Positions 43,138 to 50,815 of a DNA stretch of 50,815 nucleotides are shown piece after piece. Position 1 is the stretch's first letter. Each line of letters starts with the position of its first letter. The stretch spans positions 1 to 50,815 of the IMG/VR virus record IMGVR_UViG_3300040801_004682. One strand, 5' to 3'. The stretch comes from a virus. A program made the translations under genes and the position numbers. Under the pieces are notes generated by a model. The model made no database searches, was not told where the DNA came from, and saw nothing but the letters and a program-made list of their open reading frames with translations.

Positions 43138-43797
43138 TTATGTTCTTTTTACTGTAAACTCATAATCTCCATCATTAACAACACCATCTGAAACCTGCTG
43201 AGCTTTAGAAGCTGAAGATTCCATTTCAGCATTTCTTTCAGTATCTCTTGCAACAAAACTATGTATTCTTTCTATAGTGCTTTTAACTTCTTCTGGTGAA
43301 GGTGGCTGAATAAATTCTTCTAATTCATTTTCATCAAAATTAGCCTCTACAACAGACATCTCTTCAGCAGTTAACGGTCTTTTTTCCGCAGGGAATGCTT
43401 GATAAAAGTTTTGAGCTCCACCATTTGGATCTCTAATTACATTTACAAAATATTCAGTTGGATCATTATAACCTTCCATATTTTTAGTAATAGCTTTTAT
43501 TCTATTATAAAGTTGAGGGCTCATATCTAAAATTTTAATTTCTCCACCCATTAATACAGCAGCCACATATTTAGTTTTTATTGGATTTGCAGTTGCACAT
43601 AAAGGACAATCATTTACAGCGCATTTTATTTTTCTTCCAAATTGAAGTTTATCACCATCAAATTTAACCCTGTGTTCTAAATATTTATAAGCATCAGAAA
43701 CAAATCTAACTTTATTACTACCATTAATTAATTTTGCAAATTTATTATTTCTATTTGAATTATCGTCCCAACCTACTTTTCCGTATGATTTACTCAT
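43138..43797 (-). CDS. candidate ssDNA-binding protein
   Basis: The 219-residue protein has SNKVRFVSDAYKYLEHRVKF, a Cys cluster CAVNDCPLCA preceded by a His (His-x16-Cys-x4-Cys-x2-Cys), and later VLMGGEIKILDMSP and EYFVNVIRDP strands. This arrangement recalls the zinc-containing OB-fold core of T4 gp32-type proteins. The C-terminal quarter is acidic then mixed. Its position beside recombination and polymerase genes supports a role in coating single-stranded DNA. A specific family match is not certain. Confidence 0.58.
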   Translation of the reverse strand: MSKSYGKVGWDDNSNRNNKFAKLINGSNKVRFVSDAYKYLEHRVKFDGDKLQFGRKIKCAVNDCPLCATANPIKTKYVAAVLMGGEIKILDMSPQLYNRIKAITKNMEGYNDPTEYFVNVIRDPNGGAQNFYQAFPAEKRPLTAEEMSVVEANFDENELEEFIQPPSPEEVKSTIERIHSFVARDTERNAEMESSASKAQQVSDGVVNDGDYEFTVKRT

Positions 43798-43815
43798 TTT
43801 ATACCTCTTTTTTTA

Positions 43816-44085
43816 TTATTGTTTATATCTTTTAATTTGTACTTCTACTATCGATGACCATGGAAAATATCGTTCTATATATTCGCCTTTTTCTAATGAT
43901 TCTTGCATTATATCCATTAATTTATTAATATCATTTAAATCTTCGTTATTATCTATTTCTACTCCTTTAAAACTTATATAATTTGCCTCCGTTAATAAAT
44001 GTGTTGTTGTGATAAATTTTTTATATTTTGTTTTATATTTTACCTCTATAATCGAAAAAGTTTTTATTTTAAAATTTTCACTCAT
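43816..44085 (-). CDS. small protein, unknown
   Basis: The 89-residue protein starts at the ATG at 44085, which has GGAG 5 bases upstream and overlaps the stop of the gene before by one base. Strands IKTFSIIEVKYKTKYKKFITTT and a helix DINKLMDIMQESLE suggest a small alpha/beta fold. It ends SIVEVQIKRYKQ. No family is recognised; context suggests a replication accessory. Confidence 0.64.
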   Translation of the reverse strand: MSENFKIKTFSIIEVKYKTKYKKFITTTHLLTEANYISFKGVEIDNNEDLNDINKLMDIMQESLEKGEYIERYFPWSSIVEVQIKRYKQ

Positions 44086-44630
44086 TACCACTCCATTTTA
44101 CCTGTTTTTTTATTCTCATCTATATACTCTAATGAATCTCCAGTATTTCCCTTGTCAGATAATTTATATGATAAAAGTTGATCTCTAAACATAAAATATG
44201 CAGCTTTTAATGTGTCTCTTTTCTTTTCATGAAATAATTTTGTACTTTTTACCTTCTCAACCATTAACTTCATTTTATTATATTCTTCATCAACCTCGGA
44301 TGAAGCCTTCCGCATTTCAACTGTTATTCTTCCTTCTTTTGGAAGTTTTGCATTTATATAAGCATCAGCTCTCGCTTTATCTCTTTCAACCTCATATAAA
44401 GTCGTAATAATATGTAATTTAGGTATCCACTCATCACATATATTAAGACCTCTTATTGAAAGTCTAAGTAATTTTAAACAATTGTCATAATCCAACACAC
44501 CATCAGACGGAAGAGAATTGGCTATTTTTTCTAATTCTAATCTATCTTTAAGATAACTTTCATTATCAAAATCTGATACATCAGAAGACAATCCTATCTT
44601 CTTCATTAGTTTTTCTAAATTAGCCGTCAT
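44085..44630 (-). CDS. helical protein, unknown
   Basis: The 181-residue protein is almost entirely helical, with a charged coiled-coil-like stretch (EVDEEYNKMKLMVEKVKS) and an N-terminal segment EKLMKKIGLSSDVSDF. It is coupled to the next gene by a TAATG overlap. No enzyme motif is seen. It may be a structural or adaptor component of the replication group. Confidence 0.64.
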   Translation of the reverse strand: MTANLEKLMKKIGLSSDVSDFDNESYLKDRLELEKIANSLPSDGVLDYDNCLKLLRLSIRGLNICDEWIPKLHIITTLYEVERDKARADAYINAKLPKEGRITVEMRKASSEVDEEYNKMKLMVEKVKSTKLFHEKKRDTLKAAYFMFRDQLLSYKLSDKGNTGDSLEYIDENKKTGKMEW

Positions 44631-44640
44631 AAAATTATTC

Positions 44641-45015
44641 CTATTTTTTATCTTTTAATATTTTTAATTGCTCATCCACTTCTTTTATTTTATTATCTAA
44701 TATTTTATTCTTGGCTCTAATTTTCTTAAGTTCATTGTTTACTTCACCAGTTATAGCCCTAAGCCATTGATTTTGCATTAAACTTAATAAAAATAAAATT
44801 ATCTCTAAAGATGATTGTCTGTTTCCTAAAGATTTTATATATATAACTCTACCATTATCATTAGTTTCAAATAAATCTAAAAATAAAGTTTCGCCTTTTC
44901 TATAAGGAGTATCATAAGATCTACAAAGTTGTTTATATTCTTCATATTCATATTCAGTCATAGAAACTTTTTTATTACAAATTTCTCGTGGTTGTTCTAT
45001 TGGTTTTCTTGGCAT
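44641..45015 (-). CDS. small coiled-coil protein, unknown
   Basis: I start at the ATG at 45015, one base past the upstream stop and with GGAG about 9 bases before it. The 124 residues begin MPRKPIEQPREI and continue with an alpha/beta part (FLDLFETNDNGRVIYIKSLG). A C-terminal Lys/Glu coiled coil follows. No family is recognised. Confidence 0.63.
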   Translation of the reverse strand: MPRKPIEQPREICNKKVSMTEYEYEEYKQLCRSYDTPYRKGETLFLDLFETNDNGRVIYIKSLGNRQSSLEIILFLLSLMQNQWLRAITGEVNNELKKIRAKNKILDNKIKEVDEQLKILKDKK

Positions 45016-45016
45016 G

Positions 45017-45664
45017 TTAACTACTCCGTCTAAAACCAGCAGGGTTTCCAGATCTTGATACAGCACCAATACCTTCAGCTATATTTTTTTGAATACGTAA
45101 CTGTTTTTCTCTATGTTGTTCTAAAAACGCTCTCGCTTTAGCTGTGTCTGTATTGTTTGAATTACTTTCTACTTTTAATAAACTATTTATATCTTCTATT
45201 GATCGATCTACATCATCACTATAATCATCATCAATAAAACCATCTTCAAATGTTGCTTCGCCCATATCTTCAGTTATATCCCCACCACTATTTAAAGCTT
45301 TTCTTTTAACAGCTTCAGCCTCTTTTATTTTATCTATATCATATCCGCCACGCTTAAAAAAATCAGAAACTTTATTAATATTACCATTTGTATTAGATAC
45401 TGTTTTGTTATTTTTATCATGAAACTTTTCTACAGGCATACAATCACCTATCTTTTGTAATCTATAATTACAAACAATCCAACCAGCTACACCAACAGCA
45501 TCATTAGGCATTTCTTTTAACGCCTCACTTAAACCATCAATAAGTTCTTGTTGCTCTTCACTCATAATAGTGCCACCGCAACCAGGACACTCATTTTTAA
45601 TTACTGCGTTTTTCCATTCTGATGAAATTTCTGCACTACAATCATTACAAATAAAATTACCCAT
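45017..45664 (-). CDS. zinc-ribbon protein, unknown
   Basis: The 215-residue protein has an N-terminal four-Cys ribbon (FICNDCSAEIS with CPGCGGTI), a helical segment, and a central acidic stretch (FIDDDYSDDVDRSIEDI). The basic C-terminus contains KARAFLEQHREKQLRIQK. It follows the polymerase gene in transcription order, and a 15-base TATA-like motif lies immediately upstream. A DNA-binding or polymerase-associated role is possible. Confidence 0.66.
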   Translation of the reverse strand: MGNFICNDCSAEISSEWKNAVIKNECPGCGGTIMSEEQQELIDGLSEALKEMPNDAVGVAGWIVCNYRLQKIGDCMPVEKFHDKNNKTVSNTNGNINKVSDFFKRGGYDIDKIKEAEAVKRKALNSGGDITEDMGEATFEDGFIDDDYSDDVDRSIEDINSLLKVESNSNNTDTAKARAFLEQHREKQLRIQKNIAEGIGAVSRSGNPAGFRRSS

Positions 45665-45675
45665 AAAACCTCCTA

Positions 45676-45690
45676 CTATATATATAACAT
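45676..45690 (-). promoter_or_regulatory. candidate promoter, 15-base motif
   Basis: The minus strand reads ATGTTATATATATAG, identical to 15170-15184 and close to 26594-26606. The AGGAGG ribosome site follows within three bases. It may let the zinc-ribbon gene and those beyond it be expressed apart from the polymerase gene. Confidence 0.42.
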
Positions 45691-45706
45691 TAATTTTAAA
45701 TATTTT

Positions 45707-48700
45707 TCATTCTATTATAGATAATATATCATCCTCAACATCTTCAGATTTTATTTCTTTTATTTTTTTAGATGAAACCTTTGAAATTATTAATTTCTTT
45801 TGTTCTATCTTTGTAGATATCTCTAATGGTAAAAATAAACCATAAATATCAGAACCTATAATAGATATTTCATTATTGTATCTTGAAATAGACCCAGAAA
45901 TTCTTATACCAAAACCTTTTTCTATTTTATTTGTAGAAAGTTGATGCTCAAAAAGCATTTTTAATATTGATAAAGCTTCTGGAAATAAAACAATTCCTAC
46001 TTGATCATCATATAAATCTTCCAATAACATTCTACAACATTCCTGACCAAATATTTTACTTGTCTCTTTTTTAACTTTGAAAAAGAATAAATCTTTAACT
46101 TCCCCTTCTAATATTACATTTGTTCTGTTTGGAAAGTTTTCAAGATCTGAAATATTACTAACAGAATTGTTTCCAGAAAATAAATTCTTAAAAGAATCCT
46201 TTTTTGTTCCAGTTAAAGATTCTCCTAAAAAGTGAGATTCTAAAGCTCTTATATTTTCAACATCCCATTCTTCTTTTGGTAATTCATATTCAAATTTTTT
46301 ATCTGGATTTCTTTTAACCCAAGACATATATTTCTTTCTAAGATCAGAAACATACAAACACATAGATTTTCGAGTGTGATCAAAACAATCTAATGCCCCA
46401 CAAGCAGATAAAGCTTGTATCGTTGGTGCTCTAACTTTTGAACTGTCTGTCCTATAAAGAAAATCTTCAAAACTACTAAAAGGTCTTTTTTCTATAATAT
46501 CTTTAGCCGCAGGCTCTTTAACTCCATGTAAAGCGGAAAATCCAGTTATTAAAGTTTTTTCATCTATTAATCTATAATTTTCAAAAGATTTGTTTATATC
46601 TGGAGGAATAATATTAACTCCGTTTTTCCTTAAAGCATGTTTTATTTTTAAAATATTTTCTTTTGCTTTAGGAGCATTACTTTGAGTTTCAGAAATTAAG
46701 TTAGCAGTCATAAATTCATTAAAATAATTAGCTTTTAAATAAGCTGTATTTAAAGATGTCATTGAGTACAGTATTGCATGAGACTTATTAAAAGCATACC
46801 CAGATAAAGGTATAATCCATTCATTCCATATTTTTTCCGCAAATTCCTTTGATATTTTAGAGTGCTCCATAGAATCTTTAATAAAATCATTATATAACTC
46901 TTCTAAAATCTTTTTACCTTTTTTCTTTAATTTAGAAATTTTACGCATTTTGTCAGCTTTTTGAAGATCCCATCCACAAAAATCGTGAGCTAACCAAAGA
47001 AAAGCTTCTTCAAAAATACAATATCCCATGGTATCTTTAATTGCTCTATTTAAATTAGCATGAGGAATAACAACTTCTTCTCTACCAAATCTTCGTTCAA
47101 TATATGATTTCTTAACATCCGGAGGAACTCCAGGTCTTGCTAAAGAAGTAATTACAGCAAGATCTTCTAAACTTTTTGGTTCGATTAATTTACATAAATT
47201 AATAGTTCCACCGCTTGTACCAAACTGAAATACTCCAAAAGTATTTCCGTCTGAAATTAAATCATATGTATCATTATAGTAAGTATCAAAATCAATATTT
47301 TTTGGAACTTCTTTTCCTAAAGATTTTATTATATCTTTAGTATTTTTAACTATGTTTAATGTTTCTAATCCAAGAAAATCTATTTTAACTAAACCATTTT
47401 CTTCTGTTTTTGTTTTTTCCCATTCCAAAGCTAAAGTTCCATTATCATCTAATCTTAGAGGAACAAGACCTTTTAAGTTATTCTTACCAATAACGACACC
47501 AGCAGCATGCGTTGCAAAGCTTCTTATATTTCCAACTAACTGTTCACAATATTCTTTTATTTCAGGTCTTTCTTTTACAAATTCGGCAAATAATTTAGAT
47601 TCTTTTATTGCATCATCTATATTTCTTGCTTCGTTAGGTATTGTCTCTGTTATATTTTTTGCTATTTTAAAAGCATCCGCTCTACTTCCACCAATTTCTA
47701 ACGAAGTCATAACATCTGTTATTACAACTTTAGGCGTAAATGTTATAAAATTACTTACATGAGCAACGTAAGTCTTACCATATTTTTCTTCAACATATTG
47801 TAATACTTTTTCTCTACCAATTCCAGATACATCGTTATCGATATCTGGGTACTCCTTTTTATGTTCATTTAAAAATCTTTCAAAAATAAGCCCATATTTT
47901 ATAGGGTCTGCGTTATGTATATCTAACAAATACCCAACCAAACTTCCACCAACAGAACCTCTACCATATCCAATAGGAATATTATTGTTTCTTGTCCAAC
48001 GAAGAAAATCTGCCGTTATAAGCATATAAGAACTAAATCCTAATTTTTCATAAACATCAAGCTCTTTATAGTACCTTTCTTTATATTCTTTTTCTTTGTT
48101 TTTAGGAACAAGTTTATCCCAATTCTTTTCACACCAAAACCTCATATATTTTTTATCTTCATCTAAATCTTTTAGATCTTCACGGGAATCTTTCCATTTT
48201 TTAAAATCATTATAACTATCCTCACTTTTAACATCAAAAGTTGGTAATTGAACTTTATCTTTTGTTAACACATCAGTCTTAACCCAGTTTGGTTTTTCAC
48301 ACATATCAGATACTATTAATGTATTATCACATAATTCATTGGCTACACTTTCTACATAATTTCTTTTAAAGAAAGATACAACATCTTCTCTTGTGTGTAA
48401 ATATAATTGAGGGTAATCAAATTTTGGACGAGATTTATTTCTTAAACTTCTACCTGAACTAATAGACATTAACATATCTAAAATCTTATGTTGTTCTTTA
48501 TTTAAATATCTTGAATTGCTTGCAGCTATAGGAGTTATATTTAATTTTCTTGCAACTTCTAAAGTTTTATAATTTGTTAATGTTTGATCAAATAATTTAA
48601 ATTGAAGATTGTTTGGTTGTAATTCAGCAAACAAATTCTCTTCAAAAATATTTTTTAATCTTTCAGCATTTTTATATACTTTACCATAATCTCTATAAAC

Positions 48701-49165
48701 CATATCATAAGCAAGTATTCCTTTATAATTTCCGGTTAAACAAATTACCCCTTCGTTATATTTTTCTAACATATTCCAATCTATTGTTGGAGTTTTATTT
48801 AATCTATAATCAAAAGAATCTATATTTAACTTTAATAAATTTTGATATCCAATTTTATTTTTCGCTATTAATACAACATTTTTTTGCTCTATCTTTGGTT
48901 TATTTTTTATACCTCCATCTAAAAATTCTTTTATTGGATTTACATCATCAACAAAAGAATATTGACAACCAACAATTAATTTTATTTTTTTTCTTTGAGA
49001 GTGTTTATACGCTTCCCAAATTCCTCCAAAACTAAAAGAATCTGTAATCGCAACAGAAGGCATATCTAACTCTATAGCTTTATTAATAAGATCTACAGGT
49101 TTAACTATAGATCTAAGCATACTATACATAGTATGATTGTGTAGTGATACGTAAGAATTATTCAT
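45707..49165 (-). CDS. dnaE: DNA polymerase III alpha subunit (family C)
   Basis: The 1152-residue replicative polymerase is of the DnaE type. The PHP domain is N-terminal (SLHNHTMYSML), but later PHP metal ligands are replaced (AITDSFSFGG, LIVGCQYSF), as in many DnaE proteins without PHP exonuclease activity. The polymerase core has IGYGRGSVGGSLVGYLL, catalytic aspartates in YPDIDND near residue 440, THAAGVVIG near 555, IDFLGLETL near 595, RPGVPPDVK, and NKSHAILYS. A helix-hairpin-helix (ALHGVKEPAAKDII) and a C-terminal OB domain follow. No clamp, clamp loader or proofreading gene is in the window. Family C polymerases are a minority among phages. It is the first gene of the leftward replication block. 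Confidence 0.93.
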   Translation of the reverse strand: MNNSYVSLHNHTMYSMLRSIVKPVDLINKAIELDMPSVAITDSFSFGGIWEAYKHSQRKKIKLIVGCQYSFVDDVNPIKEFLDGGIKNKPKIEQKNVVLIAKNKIGYQNLLKLNIDSFDYRLNKTPTIDWNMLEKYNEGVICLTGNYKGILAYDMVYRDYGKVYKNAERLKNIFEENLFAELQPNNLQFKLFDQTLTNYKTLEVARKLNITPIAASNSRYLNKEQHKILDMLMSISSGRSLRNKSRPKFDYPQLYLHTREDVVSFFKRNYVESVANELCDNTLIVSDMCEKPNWVKTDVLTKDKVQLPTFDVKSEDSYNDFKKWKDSREDLKDLDEDKKYMRFWCEKNWDKLVPKNKEKEYKERYYKELDVYEKLGFSSYMLITADFLRWTRNNNIPIGYGRGSVGGSLVGYLLDIHNADPIKYGLIFERFLNEHKKEYPDIDNDVSGIGREKVLQYVEEKYGKTYVAHVSNFITFTPKVVITDVMTSLEIGGSRADAFKIAKNITETIPNEARNIDDAIKESKLFAEFVKERPEIKEYCEQLVGNIRSFATHAAGVVIGKNNLKGLVPLRLDDNGTLALEWEKTKTEENGLVKIDFLGLETLNIVKNTKDIIKSLGKEVPKNIDFDTYYNDTYDLISDGNTFGVFQFGTSGGTINLCKLIEPKSLEDLAVITSLARPGVPPDVKKSYIERRFGREEVVIPHANLNRAIKDTMGYCIFEEAFLWLAHDFCGWDLQKADKMRKISKLKKKGKKILEELYNDFIKDSMEHSKISKEFAEKIWNEWIIPLSGYAFNKSHAILYSMTSLNTAYLKANYFNEFMTANLISETQSNAPKAKENILKIKHALRKNGVNIIPPDINKSFENYRLIDEKTLITGFSALHGVKEPAAKDIIEKRPFSSFEDFLYRTDSSKVRAPTIQALSACGALDCFDHTRKSMCLYVSDLRKKYMSWVKRNPDKKFEYELPKEEWDVENIRALESHFLGESLTGTKKDSFKNLFSGNNSVSNISDLENFPNRTNVILEGEVKDLFFFKVKKETSKIFGQECCRMLLEDLYDDQVGIVLFPEALSILKMLFEHQLSTNKIEKGFGIRISGSISRYNNEISIIGSDIYGLFLPLEISTKIEQKKLIISKVSSKKIKEIKSEDVEDDILSIIE

Positions 49166-49192
49166 TTTACCTCTATTTGTTTCTTTTCAAAT

Positions 49193-49867
49193 CTAAAAAG
49201 AATTTGATTTAAGAATATTATTTTTCCAATTTTTTAATAACAATTTCATTTCATTCAAACTAAGATTATTCTTAATTAAATTAGCTTTTCTTGAAACGAA
49301 AATAACATTACCTTTAACATAACCTTTGTTTGGAATTAATCTATCTAATGTAGGTTGAAACTCTGAATTTTTTTTATTAATAAACATTACATTAGACAAA
49401 ATACATCTATTATCAATAGGAAATATTTTTTTTAAATAATCTACATCTAAATTAAAATTTAAATTTTTAATTTTAGATTCATATTTCTTATTATTAATAA
49501 CTTTTTTTAAATTTAAATTACTTTTATAATCTAATTTATTATTTATTTTAATTCCAAAAATCATAACAATTTGTAAATTCTTAACTATATTATTATATTC
49601 TGCAATTGTAGCATTATTTTTTGATCTATTTGCTTTATCAGATATAATTTGAATATTATCTTTAATATAACCTTTTGTTGAATCTTTGCGGTCAATTGTA
49701 AAAGAATTATCTTTTTTTATTATATTATTTGTACTTAAATTAATCTCTAAAAGATAACATTTTAAATTTTTAGGTATTAATTTTTTAACATCATCAATAG
49801 TTATTGTGAATTTTATATTTTTTATATTTGCTCTTTTAAGAGCATTATGCCACAAATAACTTGCCAA
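49193..49867 (-). CDS. tandem HNH-like homing endonuclease, start uncertain
   Basis: The 224 residues hold two copies of one HNH-type module, at about residues 20-92 and 138-212. Each has F-x-(I/L)-x3-D-x-L-K-K, a Cys-bearing turn (KCYLLEI, RCILSNV), then IDRK-x3-KGY or LDRLIPNKGY, N-x-I/V-x2-(I/V)S, AN-x3-KNN. The classical His is not obvious. No ATG exists before about residue 100; the frame opens from codons upstream and starts with TTG or another non-ATG codon, so the gene may be 5'-truncated. It lies between dnaE and the TnpB element, where mobile genes cluster. A degenerate homing nuclease is the likeliest reading. Confidence 0.62.
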   Translation of the reverse strand: MASYLWHNALKRANIKNIKFTITIDDVKKLIPKNLKCYLLEINLSTNNIIKKDNSFTIDRKDSTKGYIKDNIQIISDKANRSKNNATIAEYNNIVKNLQIVMIFGIKINNKLDYKSNLNLKKVINNKKYESKIKNLNFNLDVDYLKKIFPIDNRCILSNVMFINKKNSEFQPTLDRLIPNKGYVKGNVIFVSRKANLIKNNLSLNEMKLLLKNWKNNILKSNSF

Positions 49868-49908
49868 ATTTATATTTTTTTTATTAATTATAAATTCTTT
49901 ATCCTAAA

Positions 49909-49950
49909 TGCAAAGAAAACCCCTCCCTTTAGGGAGGGGATGAATTTGCA
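49909..49950 (+). repeat. two-part stem-loop of an IS605-type element end
   Basis: A perfect 8-bp stem CCCCTCCC / GGGAGGGG with loop TTTA (49920-49939) is flanked by symmetrical 5-base bulges and an outer 6-bp stem TGCAAA / TTTGCA. GC-rich hairpins with a TTTA loop are characteristic of IS200/IS605 element ends and TnpB guide-RNA scaffolds. It lies 86 bases before the tnpB start, where a left end would be expected. On the minus strand the inner stem is followed by TTTTCTTT and could terminate transcription. Confidence 0.6.
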
Positions 49951-50036
49951 GATTTTAATCATTAAAAAGTTAAATTAGTTGACAAGAATAAAGTTTTTAA
50001 TATGAATAAAGTAATATCTAATAAATAGAAAAAGTT

Positions 50037-50815
50037 ATGGTTTTAAAAGCTTACAAATATAGAATATATCCTAATAAAGACCAAAAGATTGCTCTTTCGC
50101 AATCTTTTGGTTCTTGTAGATATATCTATAATAAAGGCTTAACATATAAAATAGAAAAGTATAAAAATGATAAAGAGTCTGTTTCTTATAATAAGTTAAA
50201 CTCTTTACTAAATGATCTAAAACAAGATATAGATTGGCTAAGGCTTCCGCCGAGCCAATCCTTACAGCAGTCTTTAAAGAACCTTGATGTCGCTTATAAA
50301 AACTTTTTTGGAAGAAACAAGAAAGGACTCCCTAAAGGATTTCCTAAGTTTAAAAGAAAGTTTGATAAACAAAGCCTAAGTTTGCCTCAAGGAGTCTCTT
50401 TAGACTTTAAAGACTCTAAAATCACATTACCTAAAATAGGTAGAGTCTTTGCTGTTCTTCATAGAAAGTTTGAAGGTAAAATCAAAACATGCACAGTTTC
50501 TAAAACCAAAACTAATAAGTATTACTGTTCGGTTTTGGTTGAGAATGATGAAGTCATTCCAACCAAAACTCCTATAAAAGATATTACAGATAAAGACGTA
50601 ATAGCTTTAGATGTACGAATATCTCATTTCCTTACAGACTCTAAAGGTAATAAAGTAGAAAATCCTAAGTTTTATCATAGGAGTTTAGAGAAGATAAAGA
50701 AATTACAAAGAAAACTTTCTAAATTAAAGAAGAAATCTAAAAACTATTCTAAAATGAAGCTTCGCATAGCGAAGCAACATGAGTATATTTCTAATTGTAG
50801 AAAAGATTTTCTACA
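50037..50815 (+). CDS. tnpB: TnpB (IS605 OrfB-type) protein, cut by the window edge
   Basis: About 259 residues are present. MVLKAYKYRIYPNKDQK and CRYIYNKGLTYKIEKYK are the usual start of TnpB, an RNA-guided nuclease of IS200/IS605 elements and an ancestor of Cas12. PKFKRKF and a beta region follow. The RuvC-I strand reads VIALDVRISHFLTDSKG: Asp192 is present, but the normally conserved Gly after D-(V/L) is Arg194, which is unusual. The RuvC-II and III motifs lie outside the window. No tnpA is next to it. The ATG at 50037 has only a weak AGAAAAAG site upstream. Confidence 0.9.
   Translation, partial: MVLKAYKYRIYPNKDQKIALSQSFGSCRYIYNKGLTYKIEKYKNDKESVSYNKLNSLLNDLKQDIDWLRLPPSQSLQQSLKNLDVAYKNFFGRNKKGLPKGFPKFKRKFDKQSLSLPQGVSLDFKDSKITLPKIGRVFAVLHRKFEGKIKTCTVSKTKTNKYYCSVLVENDEVIPTKTPIKDITDKDVIALDVRISHFLTDSKGNKVENPKFYHRSLEKIKKLQRKLSKLKKKSKNYSKMKLRIAKQHEYISNCRKDFL

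Noticed and set aside
47352-49035. Plus-strand frames inside the DNA polymerase gene
   Set aside because: The minus-strand reading has all polymerase motifs; these are shadow frames from skewed composition.
1-50815. Recoded stop codons
   Set aside because: TAA, TAG (at 4231-4233) and TGA (at 12310-12312) all end genes normally, and no gene requires readthrough.
1-50815. tRNA genes, suggested by the presence of a CCA-adding-type enzyme
   Set aside because: Intergenic gaps are short and AT-rich, and no T-arm or cloverleaf-like sequence was found by eye.

Overview
The window is about 50.8 kb of an AT-rich genome from a large tailed double-stranded DNA bacteriophage. It carries a portal protein, large terminase, HK97-fold-type major capsid protein, prohead protease, and a phage replication and recombination module. 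Genes are packed tightly, often with 1-8 base start/stop overlaps, and nearly all lie on the minus strand behind AGGA/GGAG-type ribosome binding sites. TAA, TAG and TGA are all used as stops, so I see no sign of an altered code. The host cannot be named from the sequence; the ribosome binding sites and family C DNA polymerase fit a low-GC bacterium. No tRNA, rRNA or CRISPR array was seen, and no gene-free stretch exceeds about 300 bases.

The minus strand is transcribed right to left. From 49.2 to 37 kb lies the replication/repair block: DNA polymerase III alpha, several small unknown genes, a candidate ssDNA-binding protein, a RuvC-like resolvase, DnaJ, RecA, a zinc-ribbon protein, a TOPRIM primase-like protein, ThyX, a LAGLIDADG homing endonuclease and a sigma-region-4-like protein. 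From 36.8 to 14 kb lies the packaging and head block: candidate small terminase, a short CCA-adding-type nucleotidyltransferase, large terminase, portal, several unknown structural proteins, a protein with a tyrosine/dual-specificity phosphatase motif, a 57-residue protein, a 1065-residue protease-scaffold protein, and a candidate decoration protein. From 11.1 to 0.2 kb there are six more probable virion proteins, a second 228-residue decoration paralogue, and the major capsid protein, closed by a strong terminator.

Five plus-strand insertions break this pattern: two zinc-repeat homing-type endonucleases (2.1-3.7 kb and 12.6-14.1 kb), an IMP dehydrogenase/GMP reductase-family gene with a small partner (11.3-12.6 kb), a short AP2-like gene (24.6 kb), and a tnpB gene cut by the right edge. 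A TnpB-type hairpin lies upstream of tnpB, and a decayed relative lies between dnaJ and recA.

The most interesting pattern is a short motif, hydrophobic-x-Lys-x-Ala followed by Ser/Gln/Ala/Gly/Asn. It recurs in about twenty virion-type proteins, often 5-45 residues from the N-terminus. This window also encodes a probable prohead protease. I infer that the motif is a candidate cleavage or capsid-targeting code resembling the Ala-Ser sites of the related herpesvirus assemblins. Other signals are an identical 15-base TATA-like motif just upstream of separate genes, and related palindromes in two divergent intergenic regions.
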